A DNA stretch of 28,637 nucleotides from CAZMHN01 sp964566145 (GCA_964566145.1 CAZMHN010000010.1:1-28637), one strand, 5' to 3'. Shown: positions 20,811 through 28,279, counted from the stretch's first letter. Numbers and translations: made by a program. Notes: generated by a model not told the origin, from the letters alone.

Positions 20811-20866
20811 CCACAAGATGTTGTGGTCGCAAAAGCTATTGTACCTCTAGATATTGCAGGGCGCAA
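20811..20866 (-). promoter_or_regulatory. nrdR promoter with two NrdR boxes
   Basis: -35 TTGCGC (20861-20866) and -10 TACAAT (20838-20843), spacer 17 bp. Box 1 CTGCAATATCTAGAGG (20844-20859) fills the spacer; box 2 CCACAACATCTTGTGG (20811-20826) lies just past the expected start of transcription. Both fit the NrdR-box pattern acaCwAtATaTwGtgt closely. Their centres are 33 bp apart, about three helical turns, as typical for NrdR. Confidence 0.85.
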
Positions 20867-20961
20867 AAGTCGGTAAAACTGGGTGAATTGGCGGTTTACC
20901 AGCCCACGGAAGACCCCCGGGCGCTCCGCTCCGGCCTCGTCGTGTGGATAACCTAAGCCAA

Positions 20962-21098
20962 AAAACAAAAAATCGCCTGTCTTACGAAGGGCGAATTTCT
21001 CCTTCCTGCTTTTTACGGCAGGCAAGCGTCGCGAAATGGTTGTGAGCGGCGGGGGCGCCGGCGGGACCATTGGTTTTTGTTTATTTTGCTGGCTTACA
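20962..21098 (-). ncRNA. Candidate small RNA upstream of nrdR
   Basis: A good promoter (21105-21133) and a terminator-like end (TCGCC/GGCGA stem at 20973-20977 and 20990-20994 followed by TTTTTTGTTTTTT) bracket about 135 nt. Near the 3' end, TTGCCTG can pair with CAGGCGA, enclosing GAAGG/CCTTC. An overlapping open frame of low-complexity Pro/Arg-rich type is not convincing. Alternatively this is an untranslated leader with a terminator. Confidence 0.4.
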
Positions 21099-21104
21099 CT
21101 AGGT

Positions 21105-21133
21105 ATGGTAGCAAAAATCAGCCGCTTGGTCAA
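21105..21133 (-). promoter_or_regulatory. Promoter of the candidate small RNA
   Basis: TTGACC (21128-21133) and TACCAT (21105-21110) with 17-bp spacer and TGC extended -10. The same -10 motif occurs at 7302-7307. Confidence 0.6.
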
Positions 21134-21148
21134 TGAAACCTAAGAAAA

Positions 21149-21181
21149 ACAGGCGTTCTGCAGTTGCGGCGGAACGCCTGT
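21149..21181 (-). terminator. Intrinsic terminator after the secreted protein gene
   Basis: ACAGGCGTTC/GAACGCCTGT 10-bp stem, 13-nt loop, followed on the minus strand by TTTTTC. It lies 24 nt after the stop at 21206. Confidence 0.85.
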
Positions 21182-21205
21182 CATAGAGCCTGCAAGCCGT
21201 TAGGC

Positions 21206-21703
21206 CTAATCCTGCATCTTGAGGAAGGTCAGCTTGTGGCCCTTGGGGTACACCTCGAAGTAATTCGGAAGCTTGTCCAGGGATGGCAGTACGGCATAGT
21301 ACAAATTTGACGCCTGCCTGCCTCCGCGCCTCAGCATGAACGCGAACTTCAAAGACACACCCTCGGCATCGGACAGCATGCTGTAGGTGTAGCCATTGGT
21401 CTGAAAGTCAAATTCCTGGCTTTCTCCCCGATTCAGCCTGAACTTGCTTTCATGTGGTACGGTGACCTGGATCAAGGGCGTGGCTTCCTCTCTTGAAAGC
21501 CACACTGCCAGCAAAGTGTCGAAATCCAGGCGGGAGGGGCCGGTATTCTTGATTGTGAGGTGCACTTTATACTCGGGTTGCGAGCCGGAGGCCATCATTG
21601 ACATATAGTAATCCTTGGTCGCCCAGCCGCTTACTGTTATTTGGGCTTGGGCCGCGCTGACAAGTGCGCACGTAAGGATAATAATCAGGCACATGCGTTG
21701 CAT
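21206..21703 (-). CDS. Secreted protein of unknown function
   Basis: 165 aa from the ATG at 21701-21703, preceded by AAGGGAG; a longer frame to 21754 lacks a ribosome site. A clear signal peptide (1-20, ending AQAQ), then an all-beta-looking region with VHLTIKNTGPSRLDF, reminiscent of CARDB-like sandwiches. No Cys in the mature part, no catalytic motif. It follows an unrelated hypothetical gene by about 60 nt. Confidence 0.7.
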   Translation of the reverse strand: MQRMCLIIILTCALVSAAQAQITVSGWATKDYYMSMMASGSQPEYKVHLTIKNTGPSRLDFDTLLAVWLSREEATPLIQVTVPHESKFRLNRGESQEFDFQTNGYTYSMLSDAEGVSLKFAFMLRRGGRQASNLYYAVLPSLDKLPNYFEVYPKGHKLTFLKMQD

Positions 21704-21763
21704 AACGGAACTCCCTTCGGGTTGTGAAGGAACGGGTGGATTGGGTGCGTGCAATGAAACTTG

Positions 21764-22486
21764 TTATCGCGGGTGCAATATCTGTAAAGCGCCTCTCAGG
21801 CTCTGGAACGCATCTACGCGTTCCCTGTCCAGCTGTGTAAGCAGACTGTCGACTCGATTGTAACCGTCCTCTCCGGCCACGGCATGAAAACACGTGTGAC
21901 CGAAAAACAGCTTCAGAAACAGCTCGCTTCCTACGATATCCCACTCCGTGTATGGGGTCGTATCGTGACCATTTCCGTCACCATGGATATCGAATATCCT
22001 GTTGCGATTGGTGTCAGCCAGAAACAGGTCACCTTCTTTGAACTGCTTGGTTATCTTGTCCAGGCCTTTCTGCATTTCCTGCAGGAAATGCTTCTGGTAC
22101 CAAGCTTCAATCTTGGCGACCACAATCTGCCTTGATTCCAGCGGAAGATTCATGACTACGTACGCCGTCTGCCGAGGTGTGAGCATGACGTGGCTCTCGC
22201 TACTCATCTCATCAAGGTACACGGAGAAACTGACATTCAGCCAAGCGTCGTCTCCGCTACAGTTGAGCTTGTCGCTTATGAACACCACCGTGTCAGCCAG
22301 TTCAGGATTGTCGGCGATCCTTTGAGTCACCCTGATGCCGGTGACGCCGTTCAAGCACAGGTGCGGCCGGAAATGGCTCTGGTCAGCTTGTAAAAGAGCT
22401 GCGATGCCCTTGTTCAGATCGGTTTTGAGCTGCGATGCTTTTTTCAGCTCAACCAAAATGTAATACTTTTCCTCATCCCTAGACAT
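21764..22486 (-). CDS. Hypothetical protein
   Basis: 240 aa, cytosolic-looking, no signal peptide. GGAAAGGG about 9 nt before the ATG is a reasonable ribosome site. A DTNRNRIFDIHGDGNGHD segment (about 158-175) is an Asp/Asn-rich possible metal loop. The rest is mixed alpha/beta without recognised motif. Divergent from the plus-strand gene at 22689; the 200-nt gap between them holds no clear further gene, only presumed promoters. Confidence 0.65.
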   Translation of the reverse strand: MSRDEEKYYILVELKKASQLKTDLNKGIAALLQADQSHFRPHLCLNGVTGIRVTQRIADNPELADTVVFISDKLNCSGDDAWLNVSFSVYLDEMSSESHVMLTPRQTAYVVMNLPLESRQIVVAKIEAWYQKHFLQEMQKGLDKITKQFKEGDLFLADTNRNRIFDIHGDGNGHDTTPYTEWDIVGSELFLKLFFGHTCFHAVAGEDGYNRVDSLLTQLDRERVDAFQSLRGALQILHPR

Positions 22487-22688
22487 GATTATGCCCTTTC
22501 CTGATGTTTATTCTTTGAATGGATTTATGACAATTCCTATTGATTTGCCGCCACCTTAGTGCAAAACCATATATATTACAAGAGGCCATTACCCAGTCTG
22601 CTTGACGCGGCTGGTTCAGCCATTGTAAGCTCAGCGGATTCACAGCAGAAACCAACCAAAACATTCACAACTTAGAAGGGACATTACC

Positions 22689-23291
22689 ATGGGTTCGCAA
22701 GGCGAAAAAAGGCGCCAGGTGCTGGGCACCGCGGCGGGCGGAATTGTCGGCGCCAAAGTGGGAGCTGACAAAGGAGGCAGGCACAACATACTCGGCTCGT
22801 TGCTCGGGGCCTTCGTGGGCGGCGTCGGCGGTTCTTTCGCCGCCGACCTCGTGAACGCCGCTGTAAAGGCGGCTGAACAAGCTTCACCAGGCGAGGCCAC
22901 CAAGAAAACTGACGACTTGGAGCAGTCGTTAATACGCCTGGGAATCTACAACTTCATACGCGGCCAGGCGCACGAAGCGGCCCAGCAAGGACCCCTACTG
23001 TACGCCATGCTCGATATTTCAACCGGATTCTTTCAGAAGCACCCGGAAATCCTTGCCAACGGCCTGGATAAAATGTCCGACGATATGGCCGCGGAAATGA
23101 CTGCCTATGCCAAGGCGGCCATAAGACAGCGAAGGGCCGCGCTGCTTGCCGAGGCTGAGAAACAGCTCAAGGTGGAGTACGAGAAATACGAAAATCTGCT
23201 CAAGGCTTGTGGGATGGATTTCAAATTCGATTACTCCGCCGACAAAGGACTTCTTCTGCTCGGATTCGGGCAACTCCTTGATAAATTCTAA
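22689..23291 (+). CDS. Glycine-zipper membrane-associated protein
   Basis: 200 aa. Residues about 10-56 form Gly-rich hydrophobic stretches (GTAAGGIVGAKVGADKGG, then LGSLLGAFVGGVGGSFAA), typical of glycine-zipper membrane hairpins. The rest is helical and charged, with a coiled-coil-like run (about 135-170). AGAAGGGA precedes the ATG. No enzymatic motif. It precedes another small gene on the same strand and ends in a shared terminator. Confidence 0.65.
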   Translation: MGSQGEKRRQVLGTAAGGIVGAKVGADKGGRHNILGSLLGAFVGGVGGSFAADLVNAAVKAAEQASPGEATKKTDDLEQSLIRLGIYNFIRGQAHEAAQQGPLLYAMLDISTGFFQKHPEILANGLDKMSDDMAAEMTAYAKAAIRQRRAALLAEAEKQLKVEYEKYENLLKACGMDFKFDYSADKGLLLLGFGQLLDKF

Positions 23292-23343
23292 GGAGCGGCA
23301 AGGAGAAAATGGAAATACACAGCCCATGCGAAAGGAGAACGCA

Positions 23344-23664
23344 ATGACTCAGGGCCTGGTCACGGTTCGGCATAACGGCGCTGTAAAGCTAAAAATCGTC
23401 GCGGGGAGCGACGGGTACAACGCCAAGCGCGTAGCCACAGCTATCCGAAAACTCGGAAGAGTGCCCACGCTGACAGAGGCATGGACAATCGCCTCGCAGA
23501 ACTCGTTCGGCGGCAGTGACGACCTTGTCGTAATGAACGAACGCGATGTCAGGACATGCACCCACCCCATTTCTAGGCTTTACCGCAAAACATTCAGGCA
23601 AGCCGAGTTCAACCCCCGGTGGAAACAAGGAACGGCCGACCATATCGAAGTGGTCGACATCTAA
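23344..23664 (+). CDS. Hypothetical basic protein
   Basis: 106 aa. AAAGGAG sits 6 nt before the ATG at 23344. Starts with a beta-rich VTVRHNGAVKLKIVAG segment and continues with helices (YNAKRVATAIRKLG). No membrane segment and no recognised domain. Downstream of the glycine-zipper gene by 52 nt and followed by a terminator, so probably one operon. Confidence 0.65.
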   Translation: MTQGLVTVRHNGAVKLKIVAGSDGYNAKRVATAIRKLGRVPTLTEAWTIASQNSFGGSDDLVVMNERDVRTCTHPISRLYRKTFRQAEFNPRWKQGTADHIEVVDI

Positions 23665-23689
23665 AACCGGCCCACCCCGGCAACTACCC

Positions 23690-23726
23690 ACAGTCCAGTG
23701 CTTCAAAGCACTGGGCTGTTTTCTTA
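23690..23726 (+). terminator. Intrinsic terminator of the 22689-23664 unit
   Basis: ACAGTCCAGTGCTT pairs with AAGCACTGGGCTGT (one mismatch), followed by TTTTCTTATT on the plus strand. Confidence 0.8.
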
Positions 23727-23736
23727 TTCCTGATGC

Positions 23737-24276
23737 TTATCTAGACACTTCTTCCAATGTTGTGCCTGCAATTCGGAAATAACGGCTGACGCCGAGGGAA
23801 GGCTGGACCGAGAACGATTCCTCGGGCCTGCGGTCGGCGTAGTTCACGATTATAAGCCTGTCGCGGTACTCGGTTGTCTGCGGCGCTATGCGGTCGCCAA
23901 GCAGCATAGCGTTCGTACCGACAAACCCGCTCCCCCGGCTCACCTGGGCCGCCACGTAAAAGAACGTACCGCTCCCGCCTGCGTCCCGCGTCAAAAGGAA
24001 CGCCGTATCCTCCGCTCCATCGCCATTGAAATCGGCTTTCACGTCATTGCCGAAGTAGCGCACCGTTTCCCTGGGGTCTGACGTTTCCCAGTACCCGTCC
24101 TTGAGCGTCACGTGCTCCCCTTCTATTACATACGTACCGTCCTTGGAATCCAGCCTGCCGCCCGTGGCCAGGTACATGTCGCCGTTCGTGAAGTTGAACT
24201 TGTACACCCCGAACGCCGCCACGGCCGCAATGGCCGTCACAATTACGCCTGCTATGCCCAGGATGATGTTTTTCAT
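23737..24276 (-). CDS. Membrane-anchored protein with a DFNGDGAED loop
   Basis: 179 aa. N-terminal membrane anchor (about 4-26), then a beta-rich extracellular domain carrying DFNGDGAEDTAFLL (about 82-95), an FG-GAP/VCBS-like calcium loop. Tyr/Arg-rich strands follow. No enzyme motif. Convergent with the terminator at 23690-23726. Confidence 0.65.
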   Translation of the reverse strand: MKNIILGIAGVIVTAIAAVAAFGVYKFNFTNGDMYLATGGRLDSKDGTYVIEGEHVTLKDGYWETSDPRETVRYFGNDVKADFNGDGAEDTAFLLTRDAGGSGTFFYVAAQVSRGSGFVGTNAMLLGDRIAPQTTEYRDRLIIVNYADRRPEESFSVQPSLGVSRYFRIAGTTLEEVSR

Positions 24277-24323
24277 ACGTAGACTACAACGCCTACTGAA
24301 CGCTTACGTAACACAGTTAGCGG

Positions 24324-24908
24324 CTACACAGCTGGGCTCGGGAACCAGCGGCGGCGGTAGTACGCGCCGACCAGCGCCAGGTTCATGAGCATTAGGTAGG
24401 CCGGAAAGCCCCATTCCGAGAACGTCCATGTCTGTATGGCCAAGAAGGCGGTCAGCTGGCCGAACAGCCCGGCCGCGTACGGGTGCACGGTCTCGGTTTC
24501 GGGGTGGCGCCACGATTTCACCACCGTGGGCACGCCGGCCAGGCCGTCGCTTACAATGGCGAACGCCAAAGCGACCAAGGGCTCTTTTGTGACGGCCCAC
24601 AGCACTAGCGCCAGCACCGAGGCCGCGCCGCAGGCGTAATCAAGCTTCCCAAGCTTCCAGTACGCCTTAGGGTTCCTGAACGACACGGTAAGCACGAGCA
24701 AAGGCCCGAACCCGGCCATGAACACGGGGAGCACAGCCCAGCCGGTGCCCTTGGCCAGGGCCGCCACCGTGCCGATGATGGGCGCCGCGGCCCACAGAAG
24801 CCAGCTCACCCGGTTGGGCTTGGTCGCGCCCCGCAGGGTCTGCTTTACGTAGGACAGAATGCCGAGGATCTGTACCGCCGCTCCGATCAGGACCACGTAC
24901 TGCAACAT
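24324..24908 (-). CDS. Polytopic membrane protein, unknown
   Basis: 194 aa from the ATG at 24906-24908, which lies 8 nt after an extended -10 box and so makes a leaderless mRNA; an upstream in-frame ATG at 24926 would lie above that promoter. Six or seven hydrophobic segments. The motif TKPNRVSWLLW (about 29-39) and its later counterpart resemble the paired repeats of PQ-loop/SWEET-like small transporters, but the PQ motif itself is not visible. Substrate unknown. Confidence 0.65.
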   Translation of the reverse strand: MLQYVVLIGAAVQILGILSYVKQTLRGATKPNRVSWLLWAAAPIIGTVAALAKGTGWAVLPVFMAGFGPLLVLTVSFRNPKAYWKLGKLDYACGAASVLALVLWAVTKEPLVALAFAIVSDGLAGVPTVVKSWRHPETETVHPYAAGLFGQLTAFLAIQTWTFSEWGFPAYLMLMNLALVGAYYRRRWFPSPAV

Positions 24909-24916
24909 ATGCCTGA

Positions 24917-24922
24917 AGTATA
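24917..24922 (-). promoter_or_regulatory. Extended -10 promoter, leaderless membrane-protein gene
   Basis: TGT-TATACT on the minus strand, 8 nt before the ATG at 24908. Confidence 0.5.
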
Positions 24923-24966
24923 ACAAACCCCGCCCCGCGGGGCCGGGCAGGCTGACTGCTTATCCG

Positions 24967-25110
24967 TTATGTATTCTTTTGCGGGATGAAATGGATAAAC
25001 CAGACAAACCAGAGCAGCCAGAGCAAATCCTTCCAGTCTTGGGTAAAAATCCCGGGAATGCCCAGCAGACCGATAAATCCCAGAAACCCGAGCGTCCAAT
25101 TTTTCCTCAT
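24967..25110 (-). CDS. 47-aa Trp-rich membrane protein
   Basis: 47 aa starting MRKNWTLGFLGFIGLLGIPG at 25108-25110 and ending FIPQKNT. Two hydrophobic stretches around a short TQDWKD turn and a WLLWFVWF run: a small hairpin membrane protein. The pattern WTLGFLGF...GIPG...WLLWFVWF is one I recognise from small bacterial membrane proteins of unknown role. The longer open frame extending to 25257 overlaps the neighbouring gene and is not used. Confidence 0.6.
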   Translation of the reverse strand: MRKNWTLGFLGFIGLLGIPGIFTQDWKDLLWLLWFVWFIHFIPQKNT

Positions 25111-25118
25111 ATGTATAA

Positions 25119-25598
25119 TCAGTTTATCTGCGCAAAAAGCACTACGTAGTTCTTGCCGTAGGCTTTGGCGCATTTGGGGCAAGTGGTGTACGAAAAATAC
25201 AGCTTCTTCATCTGCCTGCCTTTGCTTTCCACGTACTGCTTCATCTCCCGCGCCCACTTGCCGGCGTTATTGTACGGCCCTTCGAACACTTTGGTAAGAA
25301 ACGTGCCTGAAAGCGTTGCCATTTGCGCGCCCGGAACTTGCCCGGAAACGTCAATGTAAATGTCCGAACCCCAAAGAGACTCGTCGCACAGCATGAGCTG
25401 ATAAGGGGCTTGCGCCCCGGCCTTCTCGATGAGCGCCATGTTCTTGACCACCTTTCTGCCCATGTTCAAAGGCATGTGCAAAAAACTGGTGACGCGGTCT
25501 TTGACAAAGGCCTTGTCTTTCCAGGCTATCTCCTTGTCCTGCCAGGGTTCGGGGTGGAACCTGGCACAGCACCCCGTTTCCTTTACGCCCGTGTCCAT
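25119..25598 (-). CDS. Conserved hypothetical protein with CPKC motif (hydrolase-annotated family)
   Basis: 159 aa. Begins DTGVKETGCCARFHPEPW and has WKDKAFVKDRV, LWGSDIYIDV, SGTFLTKVFEGPY, and ends with KLYFSYTTCPKCAKAYGKN. This combination matches a conserved family that databases often label only as hydrolase; I know of no proven activity. Cys pairs near both ends could bind metal. The ATG lies 8 nt after a TAGACT -10-like box, so the mRNA may be leaderless. Confidence 0.7.
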   Translation of the reverse strand: MDTGVKETGCCARFHPEPWQDKEIAWKDKAFVKDRVTSFLHMPLNMGRKVVKNMALIEKAGAQAPYQLMLCDESLWGSDIYIDVSGQVPGAQMATLSGTFLTKVFEGPYNNAGKWAREMKQYVESKGRQMKKLYFSYTTCPKCAKAYGKNYVVLFAQIN

Positions 25599-25636
25599 AT
25601 GCTCTCAGTCTACCCCCGAACCGCCCAGGGCTTCAA

Positions 25637-26320
25637 TTACGCCAGGCTCTTCTCGCGATAGGCTTTCGTGTACTCGTAAATGGTGGACCAGAAGGCGCCG
25701 GCGAAAAACGCGACCCCGATCTCTTCCAGAGGAACGCCCAGAACCAGAATGCCCCAGGTGTTCTTCAGGTTATAGAACTCCTGCACCATGCCTTTGAACA
25801 TGAAGTTCACCAGAACGAAAACCCCGAAATACAAAAAGCTGAAAATGAACGCGCTGGCGAATATTTGCTTCCGCAAGTCCCTGCGGAAAAAAGCCGTCAC
25901 GGCCGCTCCGGCCGCGCCGACTATCATCAGATTGTAAACGGCTTTCAGCGGGAACAGAACGGACATGACCACGTAAGCGAGCGGGATGAAAAAGATGAGC
26001 CAGTGATGAGGACGGCCGCCGCGGGCCATTCTGACCAGCTTCTCTTTGCGCAGGAATTCGTACACCACCGAAACAATGCCGGCCATGACAAAAAGGAAAA
26101 CGAAGCTCTCTATGCCTACGCCGTATCTCCTTATCAGGCCGAAAAGCGAATCGGGGTTCCAATACCCCGGCACCAAAAAGAAATCCATGAATCCGAAAGG
26201 CATTCCGCACAAGCTGGCCCACAGCATTTCCCGCCGCAAATCCTTCCGCTTCAGGAATATGAACAGCCAGAAAGCAAAAAGCACCAAACAGCCGGTAATG
26301 TATGCGTATGCGTAGGGCAT
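25637..26320 (-). CDS. Polytopic membrane protein, lycopene-cyclase-domain-like
   Basis: 227 aa with seven hydrophobic segments. An RRDLR-like RKDLRREMLW start, a VPGYWNPDSLF segment, a Glu in GIESFVFLF, and a late PLEEIGVAFF motif are laid out as in lycopene-cyclase-domain proteins (CrtYc/CrtYd type), where paired acidic residues face the membrane. No carotenoid genes are nearby, so the substrate is open; it may be an unrelated polytopic protein. Confidence 0.5.
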   Translation of the reverse strand: MPYAYAYITGCLVLFAFWLFIFLKRKDLRREMLWASLCGMPFGFMDFFLVPGYWNPDSLFGLIRRYGVGIESFVFLFVMAGIVSVVYEFLRKEKLVRMARGGRPHHWLIFFIPLAYVVMSVLFPLKAVYNLMIVGAAGAAVTAFFRRDLRKQIFASAFIFSFLYFGVFVLVNFMFKGMVQEFYNLKNTWGILVLGVPLEEIGVAFFAGAFWSTIYEYTKAYREKSLA

Positions 26321-26427
26321 TTAGTTTTTACCGGCGGGGGCGTCTATTTCGCCGCAGACTGATAGCTCCCGCTGATTTTACGCGCAAACTTTGTGGTTTT
26401 ATTTCTCGTATATTTTTTCGCTTGTGG

Positions 26428-27183
26428 CTATGCCTTATTACTAGAGCCTATGCGCTCGAACGCCCTAAGCACCTCCAATGGAATAGCGAAAATAATGGTG
26501 TTTGATTGATCGGAACTGACGTCATTTATCGACTGCAACGTTCTTAAATGTAACGCACCGTTCGAACTGGCAAGAATCTGAGCCGCTCTAGCCATGTTAT
26601 CAGCCGCCATTACCTCACCTTCGGCCTTGATGATGACGGATCGCTTTTCGCGTTCGGCCTCAGCCTGCTTGCCGATGACGCGCTTCATTTCCTCGGGCAG
26701 GGTGATATCCTTCAAATCAACCGAATTCACCTTTATTCCCCAAGGGTCAGTCAGTTTATCCACGATGGAACGGATACGTTCGGAGATTTTATCACGATTG
26801 GAAAGCAACTCGTCCAATTCTACCTCGCCCACAACGTTGCGCATGGTGGTCTGGGCCAACTGGGAAATGGCGTACTTGAAATCCTCCACCTCTATAACGA
26901 CTTTGTCAGCCGCTTCCACGCGGTAGTAAATGACGGCGTTCACCTTGACCGATATGTTGTCCTTGGTTATTGCTTCCTGGTCGGGCACGTCCACCGCCTT
27001 CACGCGCATGTCCACTTTGACGTAGGTCTGAAAAACCGGCACCACCAGACGCCAGCCCGGACCCATTATTCCGTGATACCTTCCCAGCATGAACTTCACT
27101 CCCCTTTCGTACTGGTTTATCTGCTTTATGGAAGCGAGTACCAGCAGGACGGCGAGTATGATCAGCGTATATACAATGGGCAT
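26428..27183 (-). CDS. Stomatin/slipin-like SPFH protein
   Basis: 251 aa. One N-terminal membrane segment (about 2-18), then the SPFH/band-7 domain: QYERGVKFMLGRY, GPGWRLVVPVFQ, VDVPDQEAITKDN, QTTMRNVVGEVELDELLSNRD and the DPWGIKVNSVDLKDI strand. A helical region (about 160-210) and a hydrophobic C-terminal oligomerisation segment with FAIPLEVLR follow. Slipins form membrane scaffolds and often pair with NfeD proteases; no NfeD is visible here. One copy of the palindrome lies 112 nt upstream. Confidence 0.92.
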   Translation of the reverse strand: MPIVYTLIILAVLLVLASIKQINQYERGVKFMLGRYHGIMGPGWRLVVPVFQTYVKVDMRVKAVDVPDQEAITKDNISVKVNAVIYYRVEAADKVVIEVEDFKYAISQLAQTTMRNVVGEVELDELLSNRDKISERIRSIVDKLTDPWGIKVNSVDLKDITLPEEMKRVIGKQAEAEREKRSVIIKAEGEVMAADNMARAAQILASSNGALHLRTLQSINDVSSDQSNTIIFAIPLEVLRAFERIGSSNKA

Positions 27184-27294
27184 AAGCGTTACGATTAAAC
27201 GTTAGTTCCTGGGTTCACAGTAGCACTCTATCCTCCGCACAAAAAGGGAACGGGGTTCAGGCCTCTTGCACAAAAATCGCCGGGAGCGTCCATG

Positions 27295-27326
27295 TGACTA
27301 TTTCTAATTTAGGCAAATAGGAAATA
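27295..27326. repeat. Palindrome copy 1 (possible ArsR operator)
   Basis: Shares CTATTTCTAATTTAGGCAAA with copies 2 and 3, but its right arm diverges after GAAATA. It lies 6 nt after the arsR stop, in the gap before the slipin gene. Confidence 0.7.
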
Positions 27327-27332
27327 ACTGAA

Positions 27333-27593
27333 CTAAAGGTGCTTGAGGACGGAGCGCACAAGTGGAGGCGGTTCCGCCGACAAACGATAATACACCATGA
27401 TGTTGCGGCGTTCGTACTCGACTATGTCAGCTGATGCCAACACGGACAGGTGCTTGGAGACTGTTGGAAACGACACCTTGAGCAAAGCCGCCAGCTCGCC
27501 TACGCTGGCCTCACGATGCCTTTTCAGATAGCGCACCACTTGAAGCCGCCTGCGATTGGCCAAAGCTTTGAATACTCTCTCGTCAACTGCCAT
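27333..27593 (-). CDS. ArsR-family winged-helix regulator
   Basis: 86 aa from the ATG at 27591-27593 (a GTG three codons upstream is the alternative). Winged helix-turn-helix with KALANRRRLQVVRYLKR, SVGELAALLKVSFPTVSKHL as the recognition helix region, and a wing YERRNIMVYYRL. No Cys, so not a thiol metal sensor of the classical ArsR/SmtB kind. The gene is flanked on both sides by copies of one palindrome, and its own promoter overlaps copy 2, suggesting autorepression. Confidence 0.88.
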   Translation of the reverse strand: MAVDERVFKALANRRRLQVVRYLKRHREASVGELAALLKVSFPTVSKHLSVLASADIVEYERRNIMVYYRLSAEPPPLVRSVLKHL

Positions 27594-27602
27594 ATGTATC
27601 AC

Positions 27603-27630
27603 ACACTAGCACTATTTCTAATTTAGGCAA
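27603..27630 (-). promoter_or_regulatory. arsR promoter overlapping the palindrome
   Basis: TTGCCT (27625-27630) and TAGTGT (27603-27608) with a 16-bp spacer and TGC extended -10. The -35 box and most of the spacer lie inside palindrome copy 2. The ATG is 9 nt past the -10 box. Confidence 0.45.
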
Positions 27631-27644
27631 ATGGGAAATAGTCA
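27611..27644. repeat. Palindrome copy 2 (probable ArsR operator)
   Basis: ACTATTTC...GAAATAGT inverted arms around the shared 16-nt centre (one base differs from the other copies, ATGG for ATAG). It lies directly upstream of the ArsR-type gene and covers its -35 region. Confidence 0.75.
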
Positions 27645-27678
27645 AACGGAGAAAGGGACGGGAAGGTACATGCGGTAA

Positions 27679-28239
27679 TCAAGCCAGCAGCGGCTCGACT
27701 GCCTGGAGCAGTTCTTCGAACTTGGTGTAGCCGGCCTTGGCGTTGAAGTGTCCGGCGTTGGGTATGAAGGTCAGCCCCACCCCAAGCTCCTGCGCCAGCT
27801 TTTCTCCGTTGGCTAGCGGCACGTACGGGTCGTTGTCCGACTGGAACACGTAGAACCGCCCGGCCTTACCCCGGATGCCTGGCCAATCAAAAGAAAAGCC
27901 GCTGAAGCTGTTGTCGCTGTCGTAGTTCTTCATGGGCTGAATGCCGATGGGGGTACCGGTGAAGAACGCCGCTTTGACAGGCTGGGCAAGCCTTTCCAGC
28001 AGTCGGAGCAGAAAAATGCCGCCCAGACTGTGGCCGATGAGTATTGTGTCCGCGTCAACGTATTTTTGGTACGCCTGGAACACGCCGAGCCACGCCTCGA
28101 GCGACTGCCCTTCGGGCGTTGGGAACTGGGGAACGTACACGGTACAGCCTTTGGCTTCCAACTTCTCTTTCAGCCACGGGAACCAGTTCTCGGTCGGGTA
28201 CCCGGCAGTGCCGTGGAATATGAACACGTTCTGCGACAT
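27679..28239 (-). CDS. RBBP9/YdeN-type alpha/beta hydrolase
   Basis: 186 aa, the usual size for this family. Oxyanion-side FIFHGTAGYPTENW near the start, nucleophile elbow GHSLGG (S71), acid in SDNDPYVP (D137) and catalytic His in NAGHFN (H164). It is a cytoplasmic serine hydrolase; members act on small esters or unknown substrates. It lies downstream of palindrome copy 3 and a terminator-like hairpin, in the putative ArsR regulon. Confidence 0.9.
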   Translation of the reverse strand: MSQNVFIFHGTAGYPTENWFPWLKEKLEAKGCTVYVPQFPTPEGQSLEAWLGVFQAYQKYVDADTILIGHSLGGIFLLRLLERLAQPVKAAFFTGTPIGIQPMKNYDSDNSFSGFSFDWPGIRGKAGRFYVFQSDNDPYVPLANGEKLAQELGVGLTFIPNAGHFNAKAGYTKFEELLQAVEPLLA

Positions 28240-28279
28240 GCCCTCATCTTACCACAGCCGCGAGCCGTTTGAACCCAAT

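Noticed and set aside
20339..21133. 264-codon minus-strand frame running into nrdR
   Set aside because: Its larger part is a frame shadow of NrdR and it crosses the NrdR promoter, operators and a terminator-like hairpin.
24973..25257. 96-aa form of the small Trp-rich membrane protein
   Set aside because: Its first 49 residues overlap the conserved neighbour in another frame; the 47-aa form has the membrane-protein pattern.
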